Positions 9,840-18,461 of a stretch of DNA of 56,399 nt are shown one piece after another (position 1 is the first letter of the stretch; every line of letters starts with the position of its first letter). The stretch is taken from positions 1 to 56,399 of the forward strand of contig JAFLCP010000034.1 in the NCBI GenBank assembly GCA_017303505.1. Direction: 5' to 3'. The notes beneath the pieces were generated by a model. It saw only the letters and a list, made by a program, of their open reading frames with translations. It searched no databases and was not told the origin of the DNA. This DNA is from Planctomycetota bacterium. GTDB lineage: Bacteria > Planctomycetota > Planctomycetia > Pirellulales > Pirellulaceae. Made by a program: the position numbers and the translations under genes.

Positions 9840-11661
9840 CGCTAAGCACGCCACGAGCGCGACTGACTTGAGGTTCTGCCCAGGGCTTGCCTGCATACAA
9901 TTCTATGATGCCGTTGAGAAACATTTCTAGTTCGCCACCTTTGAGGTTGCCGATTCCCCAATCCAGCAATTCGGCAAGCTGCTTTTGTGAATCCTCATTT
10001 TGGCTCATGATAGATTTGGCGAGTTGCTCCCGCTTTCGATCAACAATTTGAAGCAGCTCTTTTTGTGATGGGCTCAGATTCTCTCGATTTCCATAAACTG
10101 CGTGAACAGCGTGCAGTTGTTTCAAGGCTTTTTCTGGCTCAGTCGCTTCGAGTTCTAACGCCTCAACGATAGAGGCTTCCATCACTGAGTTAGAAACAGT
10201 GGCATTCTCTCGGCGACTCTTTCGCAACAGAGATCGCATTTTTCGATTCGCTTCAACTTCCTCGATGGCTCCCTTAATGAGGTCGGTGCGTTCATCTTGC
10301 GGGAAACGATCCTGGAACTCGATAAGTTGGTCGTAAAGCGTCGACAAAGCTTCCGTATTGTTTGCTTCCAATGCAGGTGAAATTTGTGCGTATAGATCGT
10401 CCGCAGAAAAGGGACGAGTAAAATACCACAGCGCGACGATACAGGCTATTAATGCGATCACGATCGAGCCAATCGAAATCCATTGACTTGAATTGTCGTT
10501 GGAGGAAAGCTCATCGGTAAAGGTTGAAATCGGTGGAGCTTTGCCGTCGACTGTGGTGAAATGGGTACCGCCACCCGTGGCAAGTGTCGGTGGCGAGGAG
10601 TTCGGTTGTGAAACAACGAAGTCACGGCTTACATCCCCGTCGAGAGCTGGAGAGGTTCTGGGACGAGCTAGTAAGGTTGGATCGGTTGCAGCGTTGTTCG
10701 GCAAGTTCTGAGCTTCGATGGTGACTCGTTCGGCTGTGCCAGTGGGCATGTCAATGAGTCTCTCCTTAAACTCATTGAGATCTAGGCTGGTATGCGTTTC
10801 CATCGTACCGACTTGATCTATCTCAATCGTCTCCGTCTTACGTTTCAATCCTTGCTGCATCGCTTTCATGCGATTGTTGACTACCAGTGCAGTAGGGGGA
10901 CGCATCGCTGGATCTTTTGCCAGTAGTTGCTCAATGAGTTCTGCAAACTCAAGAGGCGTCTCTTTTGCGAGCCGTTTGAGCGGAATTGGGTCTGTAAACT
11001 TTAACGCATAGAGTGTTTCGGGAACCGTCTTGCCTGCAAAGGGAGCTCGGCCTGTTAAAGCTGCATATAGGACGCTGCCAAGGCTATAAAGATCGCTGCG
11101 GGTGGTTGCCGTTTTGCCATCGGCTTGTTCGGGTGCCATGAAATCGGCTGTTCCTACAACCGATCCAGCCATGGTCATCTCTGCAGCACCAAACAACTTG
11201 GCAATGCCAAAGTCAACAAGCTTCACTGTTCCTTCGCCGTTGACTAGTAGGTTCGCAGGTTTCAAATCTCTATGAATGATGCCGATATCGTGAGCATGTT
11301 TCAACGCCGAACAAACATCGATTCCAATTTTAAGAACATCATCCCAAGGAATGGGGCCATTCCGTCGCAAGCAGTCATGCAAAGACTCGCCATCCACGAA
11401 CTCCATGGAATAAAAGAGACTGCCACCTTCTTCTCCATATCCGATCAGCTGAACGATGTTCGGATGCTTTAGCCTCTTGAGCGTTTCAATTTCAACTTGG
11501 AATCGTCGTCGGAATCGGGGCTCATCCGCAATGGAATTGGATATGACCTTCAGGGCAACAGGGAGACCTGATTTGGAATGATGAGCTTTGTAAACACAAC
11601 CCATTCCCCCTTGGCCAATGATCTTCTCGACCTTGTAAGGGCCCATGAATTCAGGAATCAT
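9826..11661 (-). CDS. PknB-type Ser/Thr protein kinase, single-pass membrane protein
   Basis: The protein has 611 residues. The kinase domain (about 8-270) is complete: Gly-rich loop GQGGMG (16-21), VALK lysine K38, HRDLKPAN with D132 and N137, DFG 150-152, and an APE-type motif near 176-178. A Ser/Thr/Pro-rich juxtamembrane linker leads to one transmembrane helix (about 394-414). A helical C-terminal domain of about 195 residues follows, presumably on the outer side of the membrane and possibly the sensor. All catalytic residues are present. The gene is monocistronic as far as seen; its 3' end meets the lipoprotein gene tail to tail. Substrates cannot be read from sequence. Confidence 0.95.
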   Translation of the reverse strand: MIPEFMGPYKVEKIIGQGGMGCVYKAHHSKSGLPVALKVISNSIADEPRFRRRFQVEIETLKRLKHPNIVQLIGYGEEGGSLFYSMEFVDGESLHDCLRRNGPIPWDDVLKIGIDVCSALKHAHDIGIIHRDLKPANLLVNGEGTVKLVDFGIAKLFGAAEMTMAGSVVGTADFMAPEQADGKTATTRSDLYSLGSVLYAALTGRAPFAGKTVPETLYALKFTDPIPLKRLAKETPLEFAELIEQLLAKDPAMRPPTALVVNNRMKAMQQGLKRKTETIEIDQVGTMETHTSLDLNEFKERLIDMPTGTAERVTIEAQNLPNNAATDPTLLARPRTSPALDGDVSRDFVVSQPNSSPPTLATGGGTHFTTVDGKAPPISTFTDELSSNDNSSQWISIGSIVIALIACIVALWYFTRPFSADDLYAQISPALEANNTEALSTLYDQLIEFQDRFPQDERTDLIKGAIEEVEANRKMRSLLRKSRRENATVSNSVMEASIVEALELEATEPEKALKQLHAVHAVYGNRENLSPSQKELLQIVDRKREQLAKSIMSQNEDSQKQLAELLDWGIGNLKGGELEMFLNGIIELYAGKPWAEPQVSRARGVLSAKAP

Positions 11662-11841
11662 AAACAGTCGCCACCAGCAAAATGAGGGCCCAAAGAAATC
11701 CGCCCGCTTGATTATAAATGCGGACCGAAGATTTTGCTATCAGACGGCGATTGACCAAATGCGAAAAAGAAGGTGGCGGCTCTTTCTTTTGGCGAGCCAC
11801 ACAGCGTTTAGCGAACAAAATTGAGCTCGAGTAACGAAGTT

Positions 11842-12486
11842 CTAGGCAACGTGGATAGCAGCGTTAAGTGTCAGGCCACTATTGCGCCATTGTCGTAGTG
11901 CTTTAGAATCCTGCGGACGAAGTGATACCAAGGAATGGCTCAAGACCAACGTGACATCGCACCAAGGTGCAACCGAACGTGCAACATCCGAATTGATACG
12001 ACCCAAATCGAGCAAGATTAACGAAGTTTGTTTTTTCCAAGTAGGTAGCTCACAGAGTAACCTACTGATGAGAGAAGGATCAAAGCGGGATTCTGAAGCA
12101 TCAAGGGAAAGAACCTCGTTAATCACGGATTGATCCCCAATCAACTTCCAAGGAGCCACGGTCAAGGAACTGTTGAATTCCAAACTGGATCGTAGCAAGC
12201 CAGCGAAACGTACGAGTGTGTTCTGGGAAAACATGTTCCATTGGTCAAGTCGCGTCGCACCAACCACAACGCCTTCTGCGATCTTCTTCTTCGATCGAAT
12301 CATGTCGCAGAGTTCAGTGTCGAGTGCAGCGGCCGAGTGCAGCGAGTTGGAGGGGGCATGCCCTGAGTTAGAGTCAGTTCCTACTATCCCAAACTCCGAT
12401 CGCTCGTTGTATTTTTGCGGGATTGCGATTCGATCGGAGATGGGTCTGTTCATGGCAAGCTTCACTGACTCAAAGATGGCGTGCAC
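11842..12486 (-). CDS. Degenerate polysaccharide tyrosine-kinase/MinD-like protein lacking a P-loop
   Basis: The protein has 214 residues with a GTG start only 4 bp behind the stop of the ExeA-like ATPase gene, so translation is probably coupled. The second half (about 135-205) has the shape of the Walker-B strand and following helix of BY-kinases/MinD-type ATPases: a hydrophobic strand ending in LLDLG, then a segment like 'DV-TLVLSHSLVS'. No Walker A motif and no C-terminal Tyr cluster are visible, so ATP binding is doubtful. Context with the Wzz-like and ExeA-like genes suggests a regulator or scaffold in polysaccharide export. The family call is tentative. Confidence 0.6.
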   Translation of the reverse strand: MHAIFESVKLAMNRPISDRIAIPQKYNERSEFGIVGTDSNSGHAPSNSLHSAAALDTELCDMIRSKKKIAEGVVVGATRLDQWNMFSQNTLVRFAGLLRSSLEFNSSLTVAPWKLIGDQSVINEVLSLDASESRFDPSLISRLLCELPTWKKQTSLILLDLGRINSDVARSVAPWCDVTLVLSHSLVSLRPQDSKALRQWRNSGLTLNAAIHVA

Positions 12487-12490
12487 AAAA

Positions 12491-14032
12491 CTAGAACTGC
12501 TTCAACTGGCTGAATAGTCGTGATGGCGACTGCGATTGTTGGAATCGCGAAGCGGAGATGTCTTTGGTGAGTTTCTTCGCATCGACATCGTCTTCAATGA
12601 TCAAAATGTCTCGGTCATCTCCGATCGTATTCAAATCATTTGTCGCGCCAAATAGCTCTTCAAACTCTGCATCATCTCCGATTTCATTCAGGCGATGAAT
12701 GTTGAACTCTTGTGAAATGGAGGAGAAGTTCATCGAGCCAATGGCTTCTTGCAGCTCTTCCTCAATCTCGCTGGCTGGGAAGATGGACGCAATCGGTTGC
12801 GATGTTTGCTGACTGAGTGGTGTATCTGGGAACACCTCGTGCAGGTCTGACCATTGCGAAAAGAGATTCTCGCTGATGGTATTGACCGTGTTCGTTACGA
12901 AGGTATCGGTTACACTCAGTGTACTGCGAACGGAAGGACCTACTACCTGAATCTCTTCCTCGAATCCTTCACCGAATACATTGCGATTCAATGATGGAGT
13001 AGGAATTTGAGATGGTGATGATGGTTTCGCTACGGGCGCTGCGCTGGTATTCGCAATGACTGGGAAGCTGCTGGTCAGTTCAGGGATGTCATTACCGCTC
13101 TTGGTAATGGCCGCACTGAACTCGTCTTCAGAATCAAGTGCCGCATGATCGTCAAGGCTTCCGAATTCAATGGCAGATGATGAGGTTGCGCCGCTATCTG
13201 TTCCCTCGGTCCATGGGCAAGGGAGTTGTTGCAGGTCAGCCCAAGCCTCTTCGATCAATGACGAGGAGACAGGCTTTTGCCCATAGTTGAAGCCAAGCAA
13301 CAAAGCGTGATCGAGTAATTGATGAACCAGACGGGGAATGCCTTCCGTAGCGCGGTACACGCTCGTAATCGCATCCGTTGTGCATACGCTATCGACCTTC
13401 GCACCTGCAGCTTGGATTTGATATCGTACCTCTTGATGAACTTCGTCATAGTTCCATGCCGTTAAGTAGCAGCGAACTGCCAGACGTTGGTTCAGGGCTT
13501 CGAGTTGTGGGTTAGCAAGTTGGTGTTCCAATCGCATGCTGCCAACTAGGACGATACGAACCCGCGCATCTCCCTGAATGACAATGTTGCTGAGGGCGCG
13601 AAGTTCTTCCAGCAACTTGAGCGGAAGCGTGTCAGCTTCATCCACGATCAACGCTAATGGGGCAGATGGGGTTCGTGGATTAGGTTGCAAGTGTTCGTAC
13701 AGGCTAAGCCGCAATTCCCCTTCGCCTTGTTCGCGATAGGGGAGTTTTAGTTTGGACAGAATGGATTGAAGCAATGCGCGACGGCTGCAAAGCTGTGCAC
13801 CCTGCAAAAAGACAACTTGGAAGTCTTTGGAGATATCTTGGGCCAAACGGAGAGCGGTGGTGGTTTTGCCGAATCCAGTTCCGCCAAAAATAACGGCAGG
13901 ACCTTCTGCACGACGCAACACACGCGTCAGTGTGGCCCGAATCTGCTCTTCATTGCGGGAAGAAAAGTAGGCATTGAGATCGGGAACTGCAGAAAATGGC
14001 CGACGATTGAAACCGTAAAACGACTCGTACAT
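12491..14032 (-). CDS. ExeA/GspA-like AAA ATPase with long acidic C-terminal extension
   Basis: The protein has 513 residues. The N terminus (YESFYGFNRRPFS...) is the typical opening of ExeA-like ATPases. Walker A GGTGFGKTT is at 50-58 and Walker B with DE at 131-132. A sensor-like segment (VLVGS) and a helical lid follow to about 260. Residues 265-513 form an acidic, Ser/Thr/Glu-rich, low-complexity extension without a recognisable domain. ExeA-like ATPases occur in exosortase-linked and other exopolysaccharide loci, usually between a Wzz-type gene and other export genes; the same order is seen here. The gene is 125 bp downstream of the Wzz-like gene and 4 bp before the kinase-like gene. Confidence 0.88.
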   Translation of the reverse strand: MYESFYGFNRRPFSAVPDLNAYFSSRNEEQIRATLTRVLRRAEGPAVIFGGTGFGKTTTALRLAQDISKDFQVVFLQGAQLCSRRALLQSILSKLKLPYREQGEGELRLSLYEHLQPNPRTPSAPLALIVDEADTLPLKLLEELRALSNIVIQGDARVRIVLVGSMRLEHQLANPQLEALNQRLAVRCYLTAWNYDEVHQEVRYQIQAAGAKVDSVCTTDAITSVYRATEGIPRLVHQLLDHALLLGFNYGQKPVSSSLIEEAWADLQQLPCPWTEGTDSGATSSSAIEFGSLDDHAALDSEDEFSAAITKSGNDIPELTSSFPVIANTSAAPVAKPSSPSQIPTPSLNRNVFGEGFEEEIQVVGPSVRSTLSVTDTFVTNTVNTISENLFSQWSDLHEVFPDTPLSQQTSQPIASIFPASEIEEELQEAIGSMNFSSISQEFNIHRLNEIGDDAEFEELFGATNDLNTIGDDRDILIIEDDVDAKKLTKDISASRFQQSQSPSRLFSQLKQF

Positions 14033-14157
14033 AGTCCGAAGCCCTTCGAAGCATTTCGATGAAGTGATTGAAGGTTCAATCGGAAAAATGTTTCGTGCCT
14101 CTTAAGTGTGCTTACTTTGTAGAGCGTTAAATTTTCATCTTTCGTAACAAACTAACA

Positions 14158-15267
14158 TCACACGCTGCTAAATAGGCGCGCCAGAGCAATTAGAGGTTGT
14201 GATATACTCAGGTCGCGCCAGTTGGAATCGACTGCAAAGCGAATCGCCGCAGAGAGTCCCCAAAACAACAGAGACCATTCGCAGCCACTGATCCACCATT
14301 GCAAATGACGGCGATGGGGTTGCTCGTGTTGAGACGATTCTGATTTCTCCACTTTTGGGCCTACATGAAACAATGGGATTTGCAATTCTTGAAGTGTCGA
14401 GGCGTAGTGGGAGTAGTCGGTCGTTTTGGTTGTAGACTTACGTCGCAGTGCATAGGCGAGACTGACACCCGCAATTGCACCAATCAGTAAGCCAACCATA
14501 GGGGCAATGAGCGGATCTTTGGAAACCTTAGGCGTCCATTTTGAAAGTGACGAGAGAGAAACGGTTCCCATCAAATCAAATCGTTCCGACTGCAGCTGCT
14601 GGGTTAGGGCGGCAGCCTTTTGTTCCAAAGCGCCAACGTCAATTCCAACACCCTTACTTTTGGGTTGAACCATGGCAAGTTTGGTATCAGCTTCGTCGGT
14701 TTGTTCTTCTGTTGAGAAGCCAACAGTTTGAGCGGCAATTGTTTTCTCGTCGCCGTCTGTACTACGTTTGGCGTCCGCTGTTTGGTAGCGTCGGGCTAGA
14801 TCGAGTTTATAGCTGACCCAACGCAAGTCGCGAGCTGTTTGAGTGTTGTTCAGAATTTTTGTCGATGGTTCCGTCAAAGTGGAAAGCCAAGACTTGATGG
14901 CCTCAACATCCACTTTGCGATTCCATTCGCTTTCTAACGTGATGCAATGCAGGTCCGGCAGTTCAGTCTCCGTGCGGGTTGCTACGGGATAATCGGTTGC
15001 TTTTGAAGCGAGCTCCTTGGCAGAAAGCTTTCGTAGAACGCGGCAATCTGGGTGGAGTAGAGTAGGGTGGTCTGCAGCCAGTATTTGCTCGAGGACAGCT
15101 AAGCGACTACTATTCAAGACTACAGTAGTTTGGACGCGAAAGGTCACCGGACCTTGTGGGAACAGGTTTAATGACCACAATGCTCCTAAGAGTGAGCAAA
15201 GCAAAGTGAACCAGAGAATGGAAGGGCGGGCGTGGCTCGCCCCTGATTTTCGCAAAACCGATGTCAT
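14158..15267 (-). CDS. Divergent Wzz-like chain-length/polysaccharide co-polymerase-type membrane protein
   Basis: The protein has 369 residues. There is one transmembrane helix near the N terminus (about 17-35), then a large non-membrane region (about 40-250) with helical, Gln/Glu-rich stretches. A second membrane helix spans about 252-273, followed by a basic cytoplasmic part and a further hydrophobic stretch at 326-345. Two membrane helices flanking an outer domain are the Wzz/PCP topology. The usual Pro-rich TM2 motif is weak, so the call rests on topology and on the neighbours (ExeA-like ATPase and degenerate kinase downstream). No glycosyltransferase lies next to it in this window. It is divergent from trpF across 147 bp. 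Confidence 0.6.
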   Translation of the reverse strand: MTSVLRKSGASHARPSILWFTLLCSLLGALWSLNLFPQGPVTFRVQTTVVLNSSRLAVLEQILAADHPTLLHPDCRVLRKLSAKELASKATDYPVATRTETELPDLHCITLESEWNRKVDVEAIKSWLSTLTEPSTKILNNTQTARDLRWVSYKLDLARRYQTADAKRSTDGDEKTIAAQTVGFSTEEQTDEADTKLAMVQPKSKGVGIDVGALEQKAAALTQQLQSERFDLMGTVSLSSLSKWTPKVSKDPLIAPMVGLLIGAIAGVSLAYALRRKSTTKTTDYSHYASTLQELQIPLFHVGPKVEKSESSQHEQPHRRHLQWWISGCEWSLLFWGLSAAIRFAVDSNWRDLSISQPLIALARLFSSV

Positions 15268-15414
15268 CGTGACTTTACCTGTAGGACTTCCTTGTCCGAG
15301 GGACGCTTTGGTTTTTCATCGACATCTTCGCTCGAATTACTCAACGAATCTGAGAGATGACATTTACTAGTGTACTGGTGTGCGGATTAAAGTGCAGTTT
15401 ATAACGATCCATCT

Positions 15415-16113
15415 ATGACAAAGTTATTTCGTACCAAAGTTTGTGGCATCAAGACAACTGCTGATTTATGCAACGCCATCAACGTCGGTGTTGAAGCAAT
15501 CGGACTCAATTTTGTTCCCGAAAGTCCGCGCTTCGTTACACCTAACGCCGCCGCTGAACTGTTAGCAACCAGGTCCGTCCAGGAGGCGATTAGCTCTTCT
15601 CCTCGCCACGCCCCAGCGTTTGTTGGAGTACTAGTCAACCCAACTCCCGATTACGTCCGTCAGATTCTGCGGACTGTTCCGCTGCAGTACATTCAATTGC
15701 ACGGAGAAGAAGTGGCAGATGAATGGCGCGATTTTAGAGATGCGCCCTTGATCAAAGCCATACGTTGGTCAGGTGATACAGATCAATGCAAGTACCTGAC
15801 ACGCTGGCATCAAATGTTGGGAGGTCGGCTAGCAGCCTTCTTGGTGGATGCTCCGGCGACAGATGTTCGTGGTGGCAGCGGTATGAAGGCTGACTGGAGT
15901 ACTCTGGTTCCGCGGCCCGCAGTGTTGGCGGGTAAACCATTAGTACTCGCCGGCGGACTAAATCCAGATAATGTTCAACAGGCGATCGAAACGGTGCAGC
16001 CGAACGCTGTTGATACGGCCAGTGGAGTCGAGAGCGCACCTGGAAGTAAAGATGTAAACCGCATGCGTTCGTTCGTGCAGAACTCACATCGGGCTTGGAG
16101 TTCGATGGGTTAA
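15415..16113 (+). CDS. trpF: Phosphoribosylanthranilate isomerase
   Basis: The protein has 232 residues. It catalyses the third committed step of tryptophan synthesis (Amadori rearrangement of PRA to CdRP). The (beta/alpha)8 family signatures are all present: KVCGI with catalytic C10, the LHGEE strand, the IKAIR strand, a LVDAP strand with the likely catalytic Asp, the LAGGL phosphate loop and the DTASGVE phosphate-binding end. The last motif normally reads D(V/S)SSGVE, so the change is mild. The gene stands apart from other trp genes, which is common for dispersed trp genes. It starts at the ATG at 15415, divergent from the Wzz-like gene. Confidence 0.95.
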   Translation: MTKLFRTKVCGIKTTADLCNAINVGVEAIGLNFVPESPRFVTPNAAAELLATRSVQEAISSSPRHAPAFVGVLVNPTPDYVRQILRTVPLQYIQLHGEEVADEWRDFRDAPLIKAIRWSGDTDQCKYLTRWHQMLGGRLAAFLVDAPATDVRGGSGMKADWSTLVPRPAVLAGKPLVLAGGLNPDNVQQAIETVQPNAVDTASGVESAPGSKDVNRMRSFVQNSHRAWSSMG

Positions 16114-16237
16114 GTCGTTTGTTCCTATATTTGTTTTTGTTCTTGCCAATGCAACTCCCATGAATCGAGTTGGGATCACTGCAAACATTACATCGCCCCT
16201 TCCCAATCCAACATCAAGTATTTGAGATACCAAAGAT

Positions 16238-17554
16238 ATGCCAGAGATCCAAGCCTTCCGTGGACTGCGTTACAACTTGGCCAAGGTGGGATCCTTGAGC
16301 GACATTGTTGCACCTCCGTATGACGTGATTGACGCAGCACTTCAAGACAAGTTGTACGACAAGTCGGAGTACAACGTGATTCGGCTGGAACTGAATCGGC
16401 CGGAACCAACGGACACCACCGGAGATGAAGTCTACCAACGAGCCTCACGAATCTTGCGGAACTGGATTCGCGATGGTGTGATCGAAGCTGAAGGTGATCC
16501 TGCTATCTATGTCTATCATCAAGAGTTCACCTACGCTGGCGAAACTCATGTTCGCAAAGGGTTCATGGCTCGTGTCCGTTTACAACGCTTTGGTGAAGGG
16601 AACATTTACCCTCACGAACAAACGCATTCAAAAGCAAAGGACGACCGACTCAAACTGACGCGGGCGACACAGACGAATTTGAGTCAGATCTTCGGGCTCT
16701 ACCCCGACCCGGAAAACATTGCCCAAGAGATTTTGGAACAACACATTATCAATGTGCGGCCGTTGGAAGCGGTGGACCACCTCGGCGTGATCCATCGTGT
16801 CTGGCCAGTGATCGATGCGCGAATAATCGGGGAGGTAGCGGCCCATGTCTGTAATCTTCCGATGTTTGTGGCGGACGGTCATCATCGTTATGAAACCGCC
16901 TGCAACTATCGAGATGAACTCGCAGCCCAGGGAACGTTGACTGCCGAGCATCCTGCTAACTATGTCCTTACCATGCTTATTGGTATGGATGATCCGGGCC
17001 TGTTGGTTTTGCCAACTCATCGTTTGCTAGAGGGAGTTCCCGAGTATACGGTCGCCGACTTATGCGCACGCTTATCGGGCTGTTTTGATTGCGAAGTCGC
17101 TGGTGATGGGCCGGAAGGGGCTGCCAAGATCTGGAAAGATATGGACGAGATCAATGATCAGATGATGATGGCGCTCTACTCTTCCAAAGATGCGAAGTGG
17201 GTTACCCTGACCGCCAAGAAAGAAGCGGTTGAGCGAATGGCGGAGTTATCTCCAGACCATAGTGATGCTTGGCAGGGGCTAGGCGTTGCCATCCTGCATC
17301 GTTTGGTTTTTGAGGAACTCCTGGGGCTGAAGGAAATGCCCAAGCCCACCTATGTTCATTTGGTTGAAGAAGTAGTTGCCGGTCTTCAGGGTAAGCTGGA
17401 AGGTAACTTGTACTATCCGATGGCCGCTTTAGTCATGCCAGCCACCATCGACCATATTCGTCAGGTGAGCCTCCACCAAGAACGCATGCCTGCTAAAAGC
17501 ACCTATTTCTACCCTAAGCTTCTGAGCGGTTTTGTCTTTCACAAGCTGGATTAG
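16238..17554 (+). CDS. DUF1015 family protein
   Basis: The protein has 438 residues and is a full-length match in layout to DUF1015 proteins: a start of the type 'PEI-AFRGLRYN', an APPYDVID motif near 28-35, a conserved YHQEF strand, an ADGHHRYETA motif near 209-218, and a conserved C-terminal YLL/FYPKLLSGFVFHKLD ending. The family is widespread in bacteria and archaea, is soluble and cytoplasmic, and has no agreed activity. The conserved Asp/His pair in ADGHHRYE suggests an active site. It lies 125 bp after trpF and 160 bp before parA, the gap holding the parS-like sites. Confidence 0.9.
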   Translation: MPEIQAFRGLRYNLAKVGSLSDIVAPPYDVIDAALQDKLYDKSEYNVIRLELNRPEPTDTTGDEVYQRASRILRNWIRDGVIEAEGDPAIYVYHQEFTYAGETHVRKGFMARVRLQRFGEGNIYPHEQTHSKAKDDRLKLTRATQTNLSQIFGLYPDPENIAQEILEQHIINVRPLEAVDHLGVIHRVWPVIDARIIGEVAAHVCNLPMFVADGHHRYETACNYRDELAAQGTLTAEHPANYVLTMLIGMDDPGLLVLPTHRLLEGVPEYTVADLCARLSGCFDCEVAGDGPEGAAKIWKDMDEINDQMMMALYSSKDAKWVTLTAKKEAVERMAELSPDHSDAWQGLGVAILHRLVFEELLGLKEMPKPTYVHLVEEVVAGLQGKLEGNLYYPMAALVMPATIDHIRQVSLHQERMPAKSTYFYPKLLSGFVFHKLD

Positions 17555-17558
17555 ATAG

Positions 17559-17574
17559 CGTTTCGCGTGGAACA
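17559..17574. promoter_or_regulatory. parS-like site 1
   Basis: CGTTTCGCGTGGAACA matches the common bacterial parS consensus TGTTTCACGTGAAACA at 13 of 16 positions and keeps the two-fold symmetry. It lies 141 bp upstream of the parA start and just after the stop of the DUF1015 gene. ParB binding is expected but not shown. Confidence 0.65.
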
Positions 17575-17594
17575 TTTTGCCCAAGTGATGCTAT

Positions 17595-17610
17595 CGTTTC
17601 CCGTGAAACC
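17595..17610. promoter_or_regulatory. parS-like site 2
   Basis: CGTTTCCCGTGAAACC matches the parS consensus at 13 of 16 positions, 36 bp centre-to-centre from site 1 and on the same side of parA. Two sites so close together in front of parAB make chance less likely and suggest ParB loading and autoregulation of parAB here. Confidence 0.7.
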
Positions 17611-17714
17611 GGGGAAAGTGTTCCGAAACTGACGTTTCCAACGGCAGGCTACATGGGTTAAACTCACGTTCAAGCGATTGGAAGGATTCCAAGTTTGGCG
17701 GCGAGGATGGATCT

Positions 17715-18461
17715 GTGGCGCGGATATTCTGTATAGCAAACCAAAAAGGAGGCGTGGGAAAGACAACCACTGCCGTCAATTTGGCGTTTGCAACCGCGAA
17801 GGCAGGCTGCCGGACCCTGCTGGTCGACCTCGATCCACAGTGCAATGCGACTGGTAGCATGGGGCACAAACCAGCTGATCGTCATCCACTTCTATTGGAT
17901 CGACCTCTGCGAGAAAGCCTTTTGGATACTGCGGAGGAACTGCTTCAGTTGTTGCCTGGTTGCCGCAGTTTCCAGGATGTGGACCAAATGGCCAAGGAAG
18001 GGAATGGCCAAGCGGCTGTTCTACAGCAGCACTTGGACAGCGGAATGTCAGGGTTCGATTTGGTCTTTATCGATTGCCCACCCTCATTAGGCGCCTTAAC
18101 TCAAGCAGCCTTGGCAGCCAGTACCGAGGTATTGATGCCAATCCAATGCGAGTATTTCGCCATGGAGGGGTTGAGCCAGATGATTCAGGTAATTCGGCAA
18201 GTGATGCAAACTCAACCTGGCAAATTGACCTTTGGCGGAATCGTGCTCACGATGTACGATCCGTATCTGGAATTAACACACGAAGTGGATCGTGAGGTTA
18301 GAGAGTTTTTTGGTGAGATTGTTTTCGACACGGTAATCCCCAGGGATGTAGCGATCGCAGAAGCACCCAGCCATGGACTAAGTGTCCTGGACTACGCTCC
18401 TCGATCCAAGGGAACCCGAGCTTATATTGAACTATGCATGGAGGTATTGGAACGTGACTAA
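17715..18461 (+). CDS. parA: ParA family chromosome-partitioning ATPase
   Basis: The protein has 248 residues from a GTG start; no in-frame ATG precedes it. The deviant Walker A KGGVGKTTT is at 11-19, with the signature Lys K11 that acts across the ParA dimer. Walker A' DLDP follows near 38-41 and Walker B VFIDCPP near 118-124. It is of Soj-type length without an N-terminal HTH, as in chromosomal ParA. It overlaps parB by 8 bp and follows two parS-like sites, so a parABS segregation module is likely. It should position the replicated origin region through ParB-parS complexes. Confidence 0.95.
   Translation: MARIFCIANQKGGVGKTTTAVNLAFATAKAGCRTLLVDLDPQCNATGSMGHKPADRHPLLLDRPLRESLLDTAEELLQLLPGCRSFQDVDQMAKEGNGQAAVLQQHLDSGMSGFDLVFIDCPPSLGALTQAALAASTEVLMPIQCEYFAMEGLSQMIQVIRQVMQTQPGKLTFGGIVLTMYDPYLELTHEVDREVREFFGEIVFDTVIPRDVAIAEAPSHGLSVLDYAPRSKGTRAYIELCMEVLERD

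Noticed and set aside
9835..9846. Palindrome CTTAGCGCTAAG as a terminator for the lipoprotein and kinase genes
   Set aside because: Only 12 bp without loop or T tract; kept as a note in the gene entry.
18382..18453. Upstream extension of parB (24 residues)
   Set aside because: The extra residues lie inside parA and do not resemble any ParB N terminus; the GTG at 18454 gives the usual start and the typical 8-bp overlap.
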